A stretch of 64,000 nucleotides of DNA, from NCBI GenBank assembly GCA_008973525.1, contig WACJ01000007.1:620001-684000 (forward strand), written 5' to 3'. Made by a program: the position numbers and the translations under genes. The notes below the pieces were generated by a model, which was not told where the DNA came from, did not search any database, and was given only the letters and a program-made list of their open reading frames with translations. The DNA is from Stenopsyche tienmushanensis (Eukaryota > Arthropoda > Insecta > Trichoptera > Stenopsychidae). Every line of letters begins with the position of its first letter. Position 1 is the first letter of the stretch. Below, in pieces: positions 11,431 through 23,200 of the stretch.

Positions 11431-12309
11431 TATCCTCGTGTGTAAGAATTATTAATGTCATATCAGGTTTCTTCCACGTTGATAGAAAAGAGAGCTTTTT
11501 TATTGGAATCATATTTCTTCTTAAACTACTTGCATCCAAAAATAATAATTTTGTATAGTTTTATACCCATTCTAACGTTAACATGTCCGATATATTGAAA
11601 GAGAGTATTGAGAAGTATTTCATCTTTACGTAAATGCTATTTTACATCCCTTCTAAATTCAAATATTTATATTTCAAAAATAAATTTGGAACTAACTTTA
11701 CTTGAAATGAAAATTGATTTATTTATTGTTGATTGTAAATTGTAATGAAATCAAAGAAAACATTTTTTAACTTTCTGATGACGTTTGTCATGCCTACGTA
11801 CATATGTTACATACGTATATTATTACGCAACTGTCAACTACAGCAAATTATATAATTTTATACAAATATGCTGTCAAATCCAGTCGATTCACACAATTTC
11901 ATTAGAAGATTTATTTTATACATAATATCATAGTTGAAATAATAAATAAGTAGTAAATGAAAGACTATTGAACAGAGCAAACATGCATTTTTGATAATAA
12001 TTAAGATTTACATTGCTTATAAGTATAAAAATGCTATTTTTGCAATGAGTGTATTTAGATGGTAATTATCTCACTCTTCATTCATAACTATCGACCTTTC
12101 TGAACATATTTGTTGGTTTATTGTATGATTTTTGTCCATGACTTATAGATAGCACATCTGTGAATAAAATTATCATAAATGGGGATAGAATGAATATTGC
12201 GTCATTTTTTGGAATAATAAAGACAGCATCATTTTGTGACAATTTGAATAAGGTTGGATTCTTTTTTCTTTGACGAATTTCAATATTTGAGCTCACAAAT
12301 CGCCGAAAC
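11431..12309. other. AT-rich stretch, nothing recognised
   Basis: AT-rich DNA. A 77-codon minus frame at 12078-12311 has no recognisable content. Confidence 0.45.
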
Positions 12310-12560
12310 AATGGCCTTAATCGTAGATAAAGCCTACCGGACCCTCAGTTCTGTGTCACGTAGCCGATAAAAAGCTGGTATTCTCAAAGGTAGATACAGC
12401 ATAGCAAAGCCCCCCAGAATCACAGAGCAGAATCCAAAATGAGCCGCAGCGGGACTGGAGGGCGACCGCCCCAGGGGCCTCTGCGCCCCCGCCCAACCAA
12501 ACAGAGATGTATTTACCTACCGCCGCCATATTGCTTCGCTCGTCAACTGTCAAGCTATGT
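12310..12560. other. GC-rich island (CCGCCCCAGG / GCCGCCATATTG)
   Basis: One of the most GC-rich blocks in the window, with C-rich runs around 12465-12500 and GCCGCCATATTGC near 12523. On the minus strand GGTAGGTAAATA looks donor-like, but it has no paired acceptor that defines an exon. Overlapping short frames on both strands are unassigned. It could be a CpG-rich regulatory element or a non-coding first exon. Confidence 0.3.
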
Positions 12561-14080
12561 AAATCATGGATGTACCAAAAACATCATTTTCGAATATGAA
12601 AACATCATAATAAACGCATACATAATCGCATATTATCCCGCATACAACTTAAGGTACACTCTATATTAATATGCATATCATTATATTTGGCAAAATTTGT
12701 ATCAAAAATTGGTACCACTTAACATCAATTCATTATTTTATTCCATCTTATGATATGAAATAAAATACCTGCATGTTATTATTCATCATCATGCACATTT
12801 GTTATATCTGTTTTTTTTAATCAAAAGTTCACTCTTTGTTAATATAATGTATAAAAACATCTATCTTGATAATTTCATGGGCTATTTATCAATGTAATAT
12901 TGACACCCTAAAGCACTTTCGACGCCTCGTCAAAGATTTTTTTAGGATGGCAAAATTCTGGAATAAATTTTAAGTCGATATATAAATAGATCTCGTTTTC
13001 TTAGTCCACTCTATCCCGAAGGTCTAAGGTATTCACCGAGTATAAGCCACGGAGCCAGCGTTCATAAATATTCAATGACAAGCGCTCTAGAACGTGGTGT
13101 GTTCTACGCTAGCCTAAATGTATAGCGACTGTTTATATGTGTTCGTAATTCTAAAGAAACTTATCTGGAGCAGTGTTTCTTATACTTGGCACACACTGGC
13201 TAGGAAGAGAAATTCACAGATCCAAATTACGAAAACAATATCGGTCCACTTAATGTTTCAGACGGGTATTTCATCAAGAAGAAATAGACTTTTAGAAATA
13301 AAAAATTGCACAAGCTTGAGCATAAAAATATCAGATAATATAAACGAACAAATTCAAAATAGTACAAATATTGTGCTCATTCGTAAAGAAATGTATTTAA
13401 CATACACATTAAACCCTGAAAACAACATTTTAGCACATTAAAAATTCAGTTGCCTGATATCGTATTTCTATTAAAAAGTATGTTATTAACTGTAGTAGTG
13501 GAAAGATTTTGGTGAATTTTCATAATATTGGCAAAATCATTTTGGGCTCTTCTATTTTTTGTTCAATATAATGTATGTCTATTTGTAGTGTTCTCCCAAT
13601 GGCGAAAAGCAAAACTCGAATAAACATAATATACAATATAAAAATGGGGAAGTGCACAAACTCGCTCGGCCTATCTTATTTTTAAAAAATCTTCTTCCAA
13701 ATTGTATTTTTCAGAACGTATTACCATGGGTATTAATTGCGGAAAACTTAAATACTAAGATTGAAATGATGTAAACATCTAAAACATTTTATCATATCGA
13801 TTTTAAATCAATCGATCGATCATAACATAATAAGTGTTTAACAATAAAATATTGATGCATACCTGTATTGGTGATTACATGAATATTGCTTTGAATGTTA
13901 TGACATATAATGTATGGAAAAAAATAACAGAGCGAACAGTAATGTTTAAGAAATTTTCAACATTCAATATAAGATAAATAATTTTAAATCAAACTTCTAT
14001 TACAGAAAATGCTTTGCGATAGATCAAAGCACCAAACAATATATTTTCGTGAAAATCAAAAATTTTAAGCAGATGTATAT
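12561..14080. other. Mostly AT-rich, one 107-codon frame
   Basis: A plus frame of 107 codons (13118-13441) is long for this composition, but its peptide is rich in Ile, Asn, Lys and Ser with no domain. A small mixed-composition block at 13000-13110 precedes it. I do not call a gene. Confidence 0.35.
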
Positions 14081-14604
14081 ATCAGGTCAGTCCAAAAGTT
14101 CGTGCGTATTTTTGGGAAATGTAACATTTTAATCCACGCTATATTTTCCTCCATTATCTACAATTTCTCGCGCCCATCTTACAGCTAGCTTTTCAATTCC
14201 ATTGCTGTAGAAAGATATTGTTTTTAAGTCAAAAAAACTTGAAATTTTATTTTGTACATCCTGTTTAAAATTTAAATTTTCCGTAGTAAAATATTTTGTA
14301 TGGCACGAAATAATGAAACTTGGGCAATATCAGGGGAGTAAGCAGGATGCAGCAAAAGCTCCCAATTAAATTATCTAATTTTTTGCAGCGTTATTTGAGC
14401 CGTATGCGGTCTAGCGTTATCATGATGAAACAACATTGTCTTTTAATCATTTCTATATTTAAACGACACTGTAAACATCTGCGTCAATAGTTTAAATTTA
14501 TTCCAACAGTTCATAATATCAATATATTATACCATACATATCCCACCAAACACTTAATAGTTTCTTTTTAGTATGCAAAGAAACTTTTTCTGTTGGAATT
14601 AGCT
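14081..14604 (-). pseudogene. mariner relic of a second lineage (3' half)
   Basis: On the minus strand the conceptual translation runs through PTEKVSLHTKKKLLSVWWDM, then a decayed HDNARPHTAQ block, HPAYSPDIAQ, and a tail containing FYSNGIEKLAVRWAREIVDN. This is the standard C-terminal half of a mariner transposase. Several stops and frameshifts break it. The plus-strand left edge near 14083 (CAGGTCAGTCCAAAAGTTCG) matches the style of a mariner inverted end. Its end and protein differ from the copies at 7690 and 61904, so it is a separate family. The N-terminal half is missing. Confidence 0.82.
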
Positions 14605-15479
14605 GTTTATCTTTATCTGTCTACTACCTTTTTCTTGTGACGATGAAGTGCAGATGATTACAGTCGACCCTCATATAGTTACGAGGCATTAAAAATCGTG
14701 TGAATCGATTAAGTTGATGATAAATGCTCCAACGGCTATAAAAATACGGTATTCGTCGCTGGCAATTGGATTCAGAGAGCTCATGCGATACCCACTTTCC
14801 CTGTCTCTTTTAAATTATGAAAAACTATTCCATGAGATGAATTCATCCTTTCTGGAATCTGACCCTGCAGGACATTCTGAACAGGGTTCATCATATATTT
14901 ACAATTTACTATAAATTTTACTCGAAAATTGATTAAAACTTTAAGATGTATATAAACATATAAAAGGCGGAGAAATGCATTAAAAATATTGATAACGAAT
15001 TTCATTTTAATTTTTTTAAAATTTAAAATGAAGATATTACATTTTAAATTCATATGTAATAATGCAGAGCTTTTGTATGAAATTTTTGTTGTTCCTAGTT
15101 ATTCTGGAACCTCATTCCTGTGTATATCGAAAAATCCATCCCTGGGTTCAGATGTACCTTACGAATAATGAAATTACATCGAAGATTTTTTTCTTCTTAA
15201 ATATTTAAATTATATTAATTCTTCAATATTCTATAAATTTAATGTACTTGGATGAAAGTTACGCATATTCAGATGATCAATAAAGTTTAAGCTTAGATTT
15301 AGCTAACAACTTCTTGAATAATACGCTGGCGCATTAATGCCTTTGTATTTTACGATTATTCAATGCTTTTCACTCCTCGGAGAAGATTTTGAACATTACG
15401 CGCAAGCCACCAGTAAATGTCATTTGGAGTTAATTAAAAAATATATTTTTCCGAAAGCATTTTAAATACGTAGGTATAT
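14605..15479. other. AT-rich stretch with a pogo/Tigger-like end
   Basis: At 14661 the sequence begins CAGTCGACCCTCATATAG, which resembles the CAGT-plus-CCTCG-type ends of pogo/Tigger elements. No matching second end or transposase is seen nearby. The rest, including short frames at 14714-15053, is unassigned. Confidence 0.3.
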
Positions 15480-15720
15480 GAATTCAGTGAGGCATTCACC
15501 ATCGGTGAATGAAGCTCATGCATGTGTGTGTCGTCATTAAAGTGTTAATATGTGACGAAGAGTTATATGCAGGCGGCGTATCGAAGGATTTGACGCGAGT
15601 AGATTTACTCAAATGAGCGGCCCCTTTGTCCCTCTGCAGCACATCAATCAGCCGGGCAGGTATCTCGGCCAAGGAACGGATCGCGATACATATAATGCCA
15701 AGATTGATTATTTACCTTAA
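15480..15720. promoter_or_regulatory. Island with a CATTCACC palindrome
   Basis: CATTCACC at 15493-15500 and GGTGAATG at 15504-15511 form an 8-bp perfect inverted repeat with a 3-base spacer. T-box factors bind related GGTG cores, so this may be a dimeric site, but that is a guess. The block extends with mixed composition to about 15720. 15721-16098 is AT-rich with a short CA run. Confidence 0.3.
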
Positions 15721-16098
15721 ACCACACACACACGCTCCGAATGCATGCACATGCCTTCTTATATATTTATACTATTATATGAATATCCAAATCAGGCAGG
15801 AAAACACGTATTCCGAACCGCTAACCTTGAGACCATGGAAGAAAATCGACCACCAACATAGAATATAGACATCCCTCATTCATATCAGTAGTCAATGTTT
15901 GAAACAATATTCTTCGATTATCTTAAGTAGAATTATGTGTTTTAAAAAATCCGTTATCAAGTTTTTTTACTATAACCTGTATACGTCGTGATTCACGTGG
16001 TAGAATTGAATATTTTTAGTTCTTAGGAAAAATTGATTATACATTGCTTTTTTCCTTTGGTTAACGGATTTTTTTAGCAAAAAAATGAAGCTGTATTT

Positions 16099-16195
16099 AT
16101 GTAATATATAATAAAATAAGCAAGCTACTGGTCTAGTAGTTGATTTGTGCTACATTTAGACACATAGTAGAGGCGACACAATATATGCGCGTTAT
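16099..16195 (+). repeat. Second tRNA-like short repeat, copy 1
   Basis: Shares about 95 bp with 56712-56812, starting in an ATAATAAAATA run and continuing through CTACTGGTCTAGTAGTTG and a TAGAGGC block. TGGTCTAGTGGTTG is close to the D-arm/A-box of tRNA-Glu/Asp/Gly-type genes. No good B box follows. It may be a degraded tRNA-derived SINE head. Confidence 0.5.
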
Positions 16196-18440
16196 GATAG
16201 GCAAGATACATGATTTATGTGACGGACACGGAGACATTAAAAATGGTTCACCCTATCTTTCCGATCAATCATCATATGCTGTAGTTTCACTTTTCGTGAC
16301 GTGCAAGCTGATTTGTTCACTTCAAAAATATTATTTTTTGAGATACGTTTGCTTCATAAATTCTCTCCTCTTCTACTCTTCCAAATAATCCTATTCTTAC
16401 TTTAAATACGTGTGGAAGACAAATAGGAAACCACCATATTAAAACTTTTCTCTAGTGGGATCTCCTATGGCGATCGCTTACGTCTGATTTAGGATATGGC
16501 ACATTAAAAAAATAAAAACCATGTAATACATAAACAATTTTTGTTTGCTCTTAAATTCAGATTTTGATTTCCTGAATCATTTCTGGGGGTGCTGCTATTT
16601 TTTCCGGTCCATCATTAATGCATTTTGCGATGATGTCAGTACGTTTACAACTTTTAAACGAGTAATAAACATTTCGTTCAGATGTTTAAGCTTCAAATCT
16701 AAAGCTTCCAAATCAAATTTAAATAATTATTATACTATTATATTTAAATCGACCATGTTAATATTCGTGTCGTTACTATTCATCTCTGATGCCCGTCTTA
16801 ATTAGTCTGTGAAAAGAAATAATGATTTTCTCTTATAAAAATAGCTTGATATTGAATATATATTAGTATTATCTATAGTTAATGCAAATTTAAGCTTATT
16901 TTTGGCTTTAAATTACTACTTTTCTAATGATCACGTACGATGTTGGTAGATCACTGCCTATGATTTAAAAAAAGCCGCCCGTAGTGATCAAAAGTTTAGC
17001 CGCCCCTGCCCTATAAGAATTATTAGATACATAAAAATATATATGTATGCGCTTTCGAAAATATGAAGGTGATTCAAATATAACCCGGAATTTTGCCATA
17101 TAAATTATTGGTAATATATATAAAATACAAATGGAATATCTTAATTTTCTACATAGTTTCCTTCGTTAGAATTTTTTTTTCATCAGATAGGAAGCTTTTG
17201 GATCTCGTCACTAATATATTAAAAACAAGTTTATACAGAAAAAAATCCTGGTTATATTTGAATCGCCCTTGTAAATTACATCTATGTATAACAATTTCTG
17301 AAATTTATTTTTTAACTTAGTTTAAAGGCTATGCAAATGAACTCCATGGTATCAAAATTAAAATAATAAGTTTAATTGCATGTACTTTAAATGATATTTG
17401 GTGATGATTTAATGACCATTGAAGTAGAATTTCATTACAATTTGTAATTGGAAAGTTCATAGGCGTTTGAATTCTAAAAACGGAATAATATGCGTTTTTA
17501 AATTCAAGCTCATGATTTTAATAGTAGGTATATGAGTTTCGTTTGTTTGTTTAGATCATCTTTGAAAATATAATGTGATATGGATTCATACGAGCACTTC
17601 GTAGAATTTTGACTGACGTACAAAATGGTTGATGGTTATTCACATCTCAGAGCGTTCTGAGACCGCAGCCGCTGGATCTATTAGTAAAGTAGATTAATAG
17701 CTAATGTCGGCAGGTGATGATGGGTTTTAGTTGAATAGAAAACTAATTCTGCGTATTTATTGTAGATCACGAATTTGTAAACACGTCTCTTTTATTTGGT
17801 ATCCTAAGACATTCTTAGGCATGAATCACCGATAATTGATAATTAATTACTCTATTTCGCAAATGACCGTAAGGAATGTAGTCCTGGAAGCTGCGACTGT
17901 GGATCATCTAGCTCGTATTGAAATCTGTTCGGTCACGATTAAAATAAATATATTAAATAAGCGCTGTATTCTTACACATCGGTATATATATTGCTAATGG
18001 CGACTAGCTCTCGCCCTGTATTTTCCCTACTAGGATTAGACAAGTCATTTATCTTACTTGAAGCAACAGAAAAAATATTGTTTCTGATGTGTTATATATA
18101 CTGTGGCTATGTCTTCCTCTAATGGAAACGTGAAAAAACACAATATAGCTTCCAAAAGTACGATAAATATTATATTTCAAAGCTTATATCACATATAAAG
18201 TTCAATAATAAATTAAAACCGAATTTTAAGCCAGCTTATATAGAACAAAAGTCATGTGAACATATTATATAAATAGACAGATCATCAATTTTACAGGTCT
18301 GAAAACACTGAATCGATTGCTTTTTAATTAATTTCGCATGATTGAATTTCAGCTCTTAAATCTGTACAGCGTTTAATTTTAATTATATTTCAATGAATGT
18401 TTGCTTTATTTGTGTAAATATTAAAAACATACATCTGTAC
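16196..18440. other. AT-rich stretch, minor mixed block at 17571-17720
   Basis: Long AT-rich DNA with several short frames of 75-86 codons that show no domains. A small mixed-composition block around 17571-17720 may be a weak island. No repeat family is recognised. Confidence 0.4.
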
Positions 18441-18840
18441 CAAAGTGAACATGCATTTTTCCGATAGATTCATATATCCGGTTCTTTCAAACAAATGTTT
18501 GTCGTCCTTAATTGCAGCTTTGGTTTATTTTTTTAGCCTTACAGGATATCGAATTTTTAATGTCAAGCAAACTGGATTTTTATCGCCGGTAAGCCACCGG
18601 CTTTGGACTCTCTCACGTGTGTTTTAGCATTCGTTTTGTGCTGTTCCCGCACTCAATAGTTTCTGTATGTGTGTGTACCGGTAAAACTGGCTCCTCACAG
18701 GGGTGCGGACAGGGCAAGAAGCATAAGTGCACCTCAGTTCCCATGGTTTTCAAGCCCCTCGAAAAGTTGGTCTTTGCAAAAATACAGTGGTGCCTCGTTA
18801 ATGGTCTCAAAATTCCAGAAGTGCGTAGCACTATAAACAA
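18441..18840. other. Mixed-composition block with a Tigger-like terminus
   Basis: Overlapping frames on both strands (100 codons plus at 18617-18919, 75 codons minus) are unassigned. At 18785 CAGTGGTGCCTCGTTAATGG resembles the terminal inverted repeat of Tigger/pogo elements widespread in arthropods. No partner end is visible, so it is probably a fragment. Confidence 0.3.
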
Positions 18841-19990
18841 TGTTGAAAAAATGACTACATGTAAATTCTTAATCGTTACTTTGACGTTATATTATAAAAT
18901 ATATGAACCATCGGTGTAATTGAACTAAGTATTAGATCACGCCATAAATATAATAGCGGTTTTGTAAATATTGTTTATTAAAATTATTGTATGATAACTT
19001 AATTGTATTAATTCGCATTTAATTAGTCTTCAGATGATTTTTACTGCCACTGGCAATAGTGATCCAGCCCCTATGGTTACCCTTCACATGATTTCGTTCA
19101 CATGATTGTCTGCCTTGATTTCCTCGATCATTTCATGCATTACATTACCTGGGGGGTTATGAGGTACATACACACACATGCAGAGTATTTCTCTTTCTTC
19201 AGACTTCCTACCACTCTAAAGTAGAGTAATGGTCTTCGCACAATAAACGGAGGGTCCAATGTCACCTCCAAAAAAAATCAAACGTGTTTGAACCGGGTGT
19301 GCGTGATTTACTTATTGAAACAAGAAATAATAATACATCCAGGAATGCTATCTTTAAAAAAAAGTATTGGAATGAATTCAAAATGTTTTTTTTAATATAT
19401 CACGAAATAGTTAGATTTTATGCAAGTTTCGCTTTTTAATTATGCTTTAAATGCAACGCTAAGTGGCTTAATAACATATTTGATTTCTCTATTTTTTTAT
19501 ACTTTACTGTTCATTGCAAAACTATTTATTGTTCTGCGTTCGAATAGTCCTGAATTAAATTCGGAATTTAATTTTAAAATAACTAAATACTGATATAATG
19601 CATTAATTCTTACACTCCTACTTTAAAAACTCAAATTTTATATAGGGGGATTTATTTTATCATGAGAACGAAATTGAAGAACATCAAAAGTATTCATATA
19701 TCTGATCAATGTTCTCGAATGAAGTTTGTCTCAATTTTTAGCTATGGATATCTGACGTTTTTAATGAAATTTAAACTTTATTATTAAAAATACTACAGCC
19801 AATTCAATACGTTTGTATATGTAGATTTATTCTATGTTACAATAATTATTTAAAAATTTAGATTGGTTTGCTTAAAATATGTAACTATAAAAGTGTAAAA
19901 AAAAATGTTTTTTGTGTTATTTAAGAGCTACGATCTTAAAAAAATTGCAAATCTTCAATTTCGCCAAAAATATGTTGATGAAAAGGGTTT
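18841..19990. other. AT-rich stretch, nothing recognised
   Basis: Low-complexity AT-rich DNA with a brief mixed block at 19040-19260 that includes a CA run. No gene. Confidence 0.45.
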
Positions 19991-20350
19991 CATGGAATCT
20001 TTTTCATGTCTGCGTACGCGCGGGGGCACATTCATAAATGTTGCCACAAGCATAATGCACTCGAAAGGAAAGTGGGTGAATGCATTCAAATGCAGATGCA
20101 TGAATGAGATCTCCGGGATCAGGTAGTTTTATTTGCTGTTTTTACAACCATATTTATTATTATTGTAAACGACTTGTGGATCTCATTGTTGTCTCGACAC
20201 AATGAGGAGGTAACCCGCAGGCTGGCTGTGACCCGAAATTCGACAATAGATCTCTCCGCGACGACAATACCTTTTTGTATGGATGTTGAATCTACGAACG
20301 TCACGGCTTTTTCAAGGTTTTTCAAAGCAATTTTACCCAATTCGATTAAA
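19991..20350. promoter_or_regulatory. Island with an inverted Sox-type pair
   Basis: CTCATTGT at 20182-20189 and ACAATGAG at 20199-20206 are perfect inverted repeats separated by 9 bases. Each arm holds a Sox core (ATTGT/ACAAT). Overlapping 88- and 64-codon frames on opposite strands look incidental. Regulatory use is inferred. Confidence 0.3.
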
Positions 20351-21474
20351 TCGTATTTTGTTACATAATTACTAGAAAGGAGCAAGTGGCATTGTTGAAT
20401 TCAAATAGTGGCACCGTGGGTGATACAGGTTGGTTTTAACCCCATCAAACAAGCATATCAAACATTGTGTGATTTTTCGTGTAAACGGGAGTAGCTGATT
20501 CAAATCGTTGATTCATATTTCAAAATAAAAACACACGTTACTCTAACATTATTATCAAAATCATTTTAGTTCATGGTGTCATGATCTTGAGAGGAAAATC
20601 ATTGTCAAATACAAATTTACCTTAAAAGTATACAGGAGCGAATGCTAATTAGTTATATATTTTAATGCTAATAGAACATAATAAAGTATATCTATTTTAT
20701 TCTAATTCTGTTACTATCATTCATAATTTGATAGGTGTTTTTCAAATAAAATATTATTTGTAAAACACCTATTATTCTTCATGATTTTCTATAAAATGTA
20801 GTTGCAAATGTAATATTGTTATATCATTTATAGACAATGATAGCAATATTTTTGTTTAACTCAAAGGTATTTTTTTTATGAATCGTTGATCATTAAAGAT
20901 AATAAAAATAGGCTCAAAGCTAAAAGCTCATTTCCAGATCTAACTTAGATGAAAGTAAAAAACTTAAAAATCCTTTTCAGATACATATTTCGAACATAAA
21001 ATTAAATTGCGTTGCAATCAAATTTTATCCATTTTTGCTGTGCAAAATAAAACATTTTTCACAATTATGTTTATTAACTTTTTTTATTTTCTCCGAAAAA
21101 AATGATGGCCGAAAATTAGTTTTGCATATCATATAAAAACTTAGAATCGTAAAATTGGATTCATTTTTAATATTAAACACAGTACTAAAATGTATATGAT
21201 TGAGATGATGTAAAATCTGCATGTAAGTAAAATGAATTCTGATTATTTCAAATTTGACTAAATTACCGCTACTGTGATTTACAGCCAGCTAACAATTGGA
21301 ACCTCTTTCTTAACAGCTAGATGATCATTTGATCGCCAAATTTGTACCAAATTACGGTTTGAACTTTACGCTTGTTAAATTCATTCATCATATAATAACT
21401 CGTATAATTGATACATTTTTTCCACATAATAGAGGTAACCGAGAATAATATTCGTAATCCATCTGTAAAACAAT
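20351..21474. other. AT-rich stretch, nothing recognised
   Basis: AT-rich DNA without frames above 65 codons, repeat copies or clustered sites that I can support. Confidence 0.45.
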
Positions 21475-21960
21475 TACGAGTCATGCATCAAAGAGGACAA
21501 TGAGGGCGCCTATGTATTCAATTGGATCATATATATTGTTAACGTGCGCATTTCACGGATTTATAGTATAATTATTGAATTTCACAAGCTAGAGCCGTCA
21601 GATGTTACTCAACGGCTATTTTTCGTCTAGTCTTACTAGCAAACAAGTAAAAGGATAAAACTAGTCGGGGCGTTAATTGAAAAGACCGGCGAGAAATGTG
21701 ATATCAGAGCAGCCGAACCATAGCAGAGGTTATCGTTTGCCTCCGGAGCTCCTTTGTATATGACGGTGGAAGGTTTGCTCGCTGATGAAGTATTAATTTA
21801 ATGATTTAATGATAGGCTGGTTGAAGTTGATTGATTTAATTAGAGCGAAACGGAGAGCTTAGTATAACGCAAGTCATAACTGCTGTATAGAACCGGGTCT
21901 TGTGCACACTCTATATACGAACTCTATTGCCCGCGTTCGTTTCTCCGAGTGTTTAATTAT
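21475..21960. promoter_or_regulatory. Large island with homeodomain-type sites
   Basis: About 480 bp of complex sequence. It includes GAGGGCGCCTATGTATTC, a cluster of ATTA/TTAAT homeodomain cores at 21790-21840, and TGATTGAT at 21828-21835, which fits the Exd/Hox bipartite consensus TGATTRAT. There are stops in all frames. It is among the best candidates for a conserved developmental enhancer in the window. Confidence 0.35.
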
Positions 21961-22789
21961 TAAAGCGATCCTTTAGATTAATGCTGCATTGAATATTTAA
22001 AAATTTAGCTTTGTTAGTAATTTAAGCATAATTAATAGTGTACTGGAGCTTGCTTTAATGTTTACACTATCAGCACGCCTTCGATAATTTTTATTTAAAT
22101 TTCGTTCATAAGAGTTATAGCTTTTTTTTTACAAAATATAAGATCAATATAGTAAATATGTGCTTCAAAATATATATAATATGTATCCTATTCCAATTTC
22201 GTCTTAAGTATTTACTACTGTTTCTTTGTGTTTTGAGTTTTTTGGGAAAGCATGTTTGTTTTCTTTGTAATTCGCTAATAGAAATGTAAAACTATATAAG
22301 AGTAATATATTTATAGAATTTAAAAATTGACGCATGTTTATGGGATAAAATTGATTTTCTATGAATTAAAAAAATAATAATAAAATCAACATAAAAAATC
22401 CACCAGCTTGAAAATTTAATACTTTTAAAGATGAAGAACTTTCAAGAAACTTATTTAAATTTAAAAGTATTTTTGAAGAGCGTCGTTTTCATCCCCTTAA
22501 AATATATGAATGTGTTCCTAATTTTACTTTCACGTAATATCGGTATATATAACAGTTAAAATAAATATGTAGATCGTTTATCCGAATATCGAAATGTACT
22601 AATCATTTTACAAATTTCAAGAAAACATAGAAAACGCATGCCTTTTTAAATTACATATATAATGTAAAATGCATCATAATATATTATTGTTACAGAATTC
22701 TGTCAGCATAAGACTTTACACATTTAATGACAACATTTATCAATATGATTTTAATAAAAAACTTATACCACAACATTGTTTCCATAATT
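21961..22789. other. AT-rich stretch, nothing recognised
   Basis: Low-complexity AT-rich DNA. No feature supported. Confidence 0.5.
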
Positions 22790-23200
22790 CTACAGCGCAA
22801 AGGCAACCCATACACATTACGTAAAGACACACATAATAACACCCACACGACTTGTTGTTTGGCTCTTCGGCGAGACTTGGGTGGTTAATTTAGTTTCGCC
22901 TTATTCCGTAGCGCTCGCCAACTTCCATCCATCTTCAGGGCAGATTTATGTGCGAGTGTATAGTGCGTGAGCTGTTGTATAGAGGCTACTTTATAGTGCG
23001 GTGTGGGTGACGTTCCCACCCGCGGTCTGATGAAGTGTCCTCGTGTACCGCCGCAAGGATTAATGTATGCGAGTGTTTCGTGACACTTGTGCCACCGCCC
23101 CCGGGGGGGGAGTCGTCGTGGACCCCAACCCCCCAGCAAGGAGGGTGGCTCTCCAAATTGAATTCCTTGCTGGTGACACTGCCGTTAATAAAAATGTGAT
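22790..23200. other. GC-rich island with a C/G homopolymer block
   Basis: Strong GC rise culminating in a CCGCCCCCGGGGGGGG block near 23095. Three overlapping unassigned frames of 66-94 codons (two minus, one plus) reflect few stops at high GC. The pattern would suit a CpG island, a non-coding exon, or a conserved element. I cannot separate these by eye. Confidence 0.3.

Noticed and set aside
10985..11558. Overlapping 102- and 110-codon frames as a gene pair
   Set aside because: Long frames on both strands over the same bases point to local GC content, and neither peptide is recognisable.
13118..13441. 107-codon open frame as a gene
   Set aside because: Composition is what AT-rich DNA gives by chance (Ile, Asn, Lys, Ser), with no domain, no splice borders and no regulatory context.
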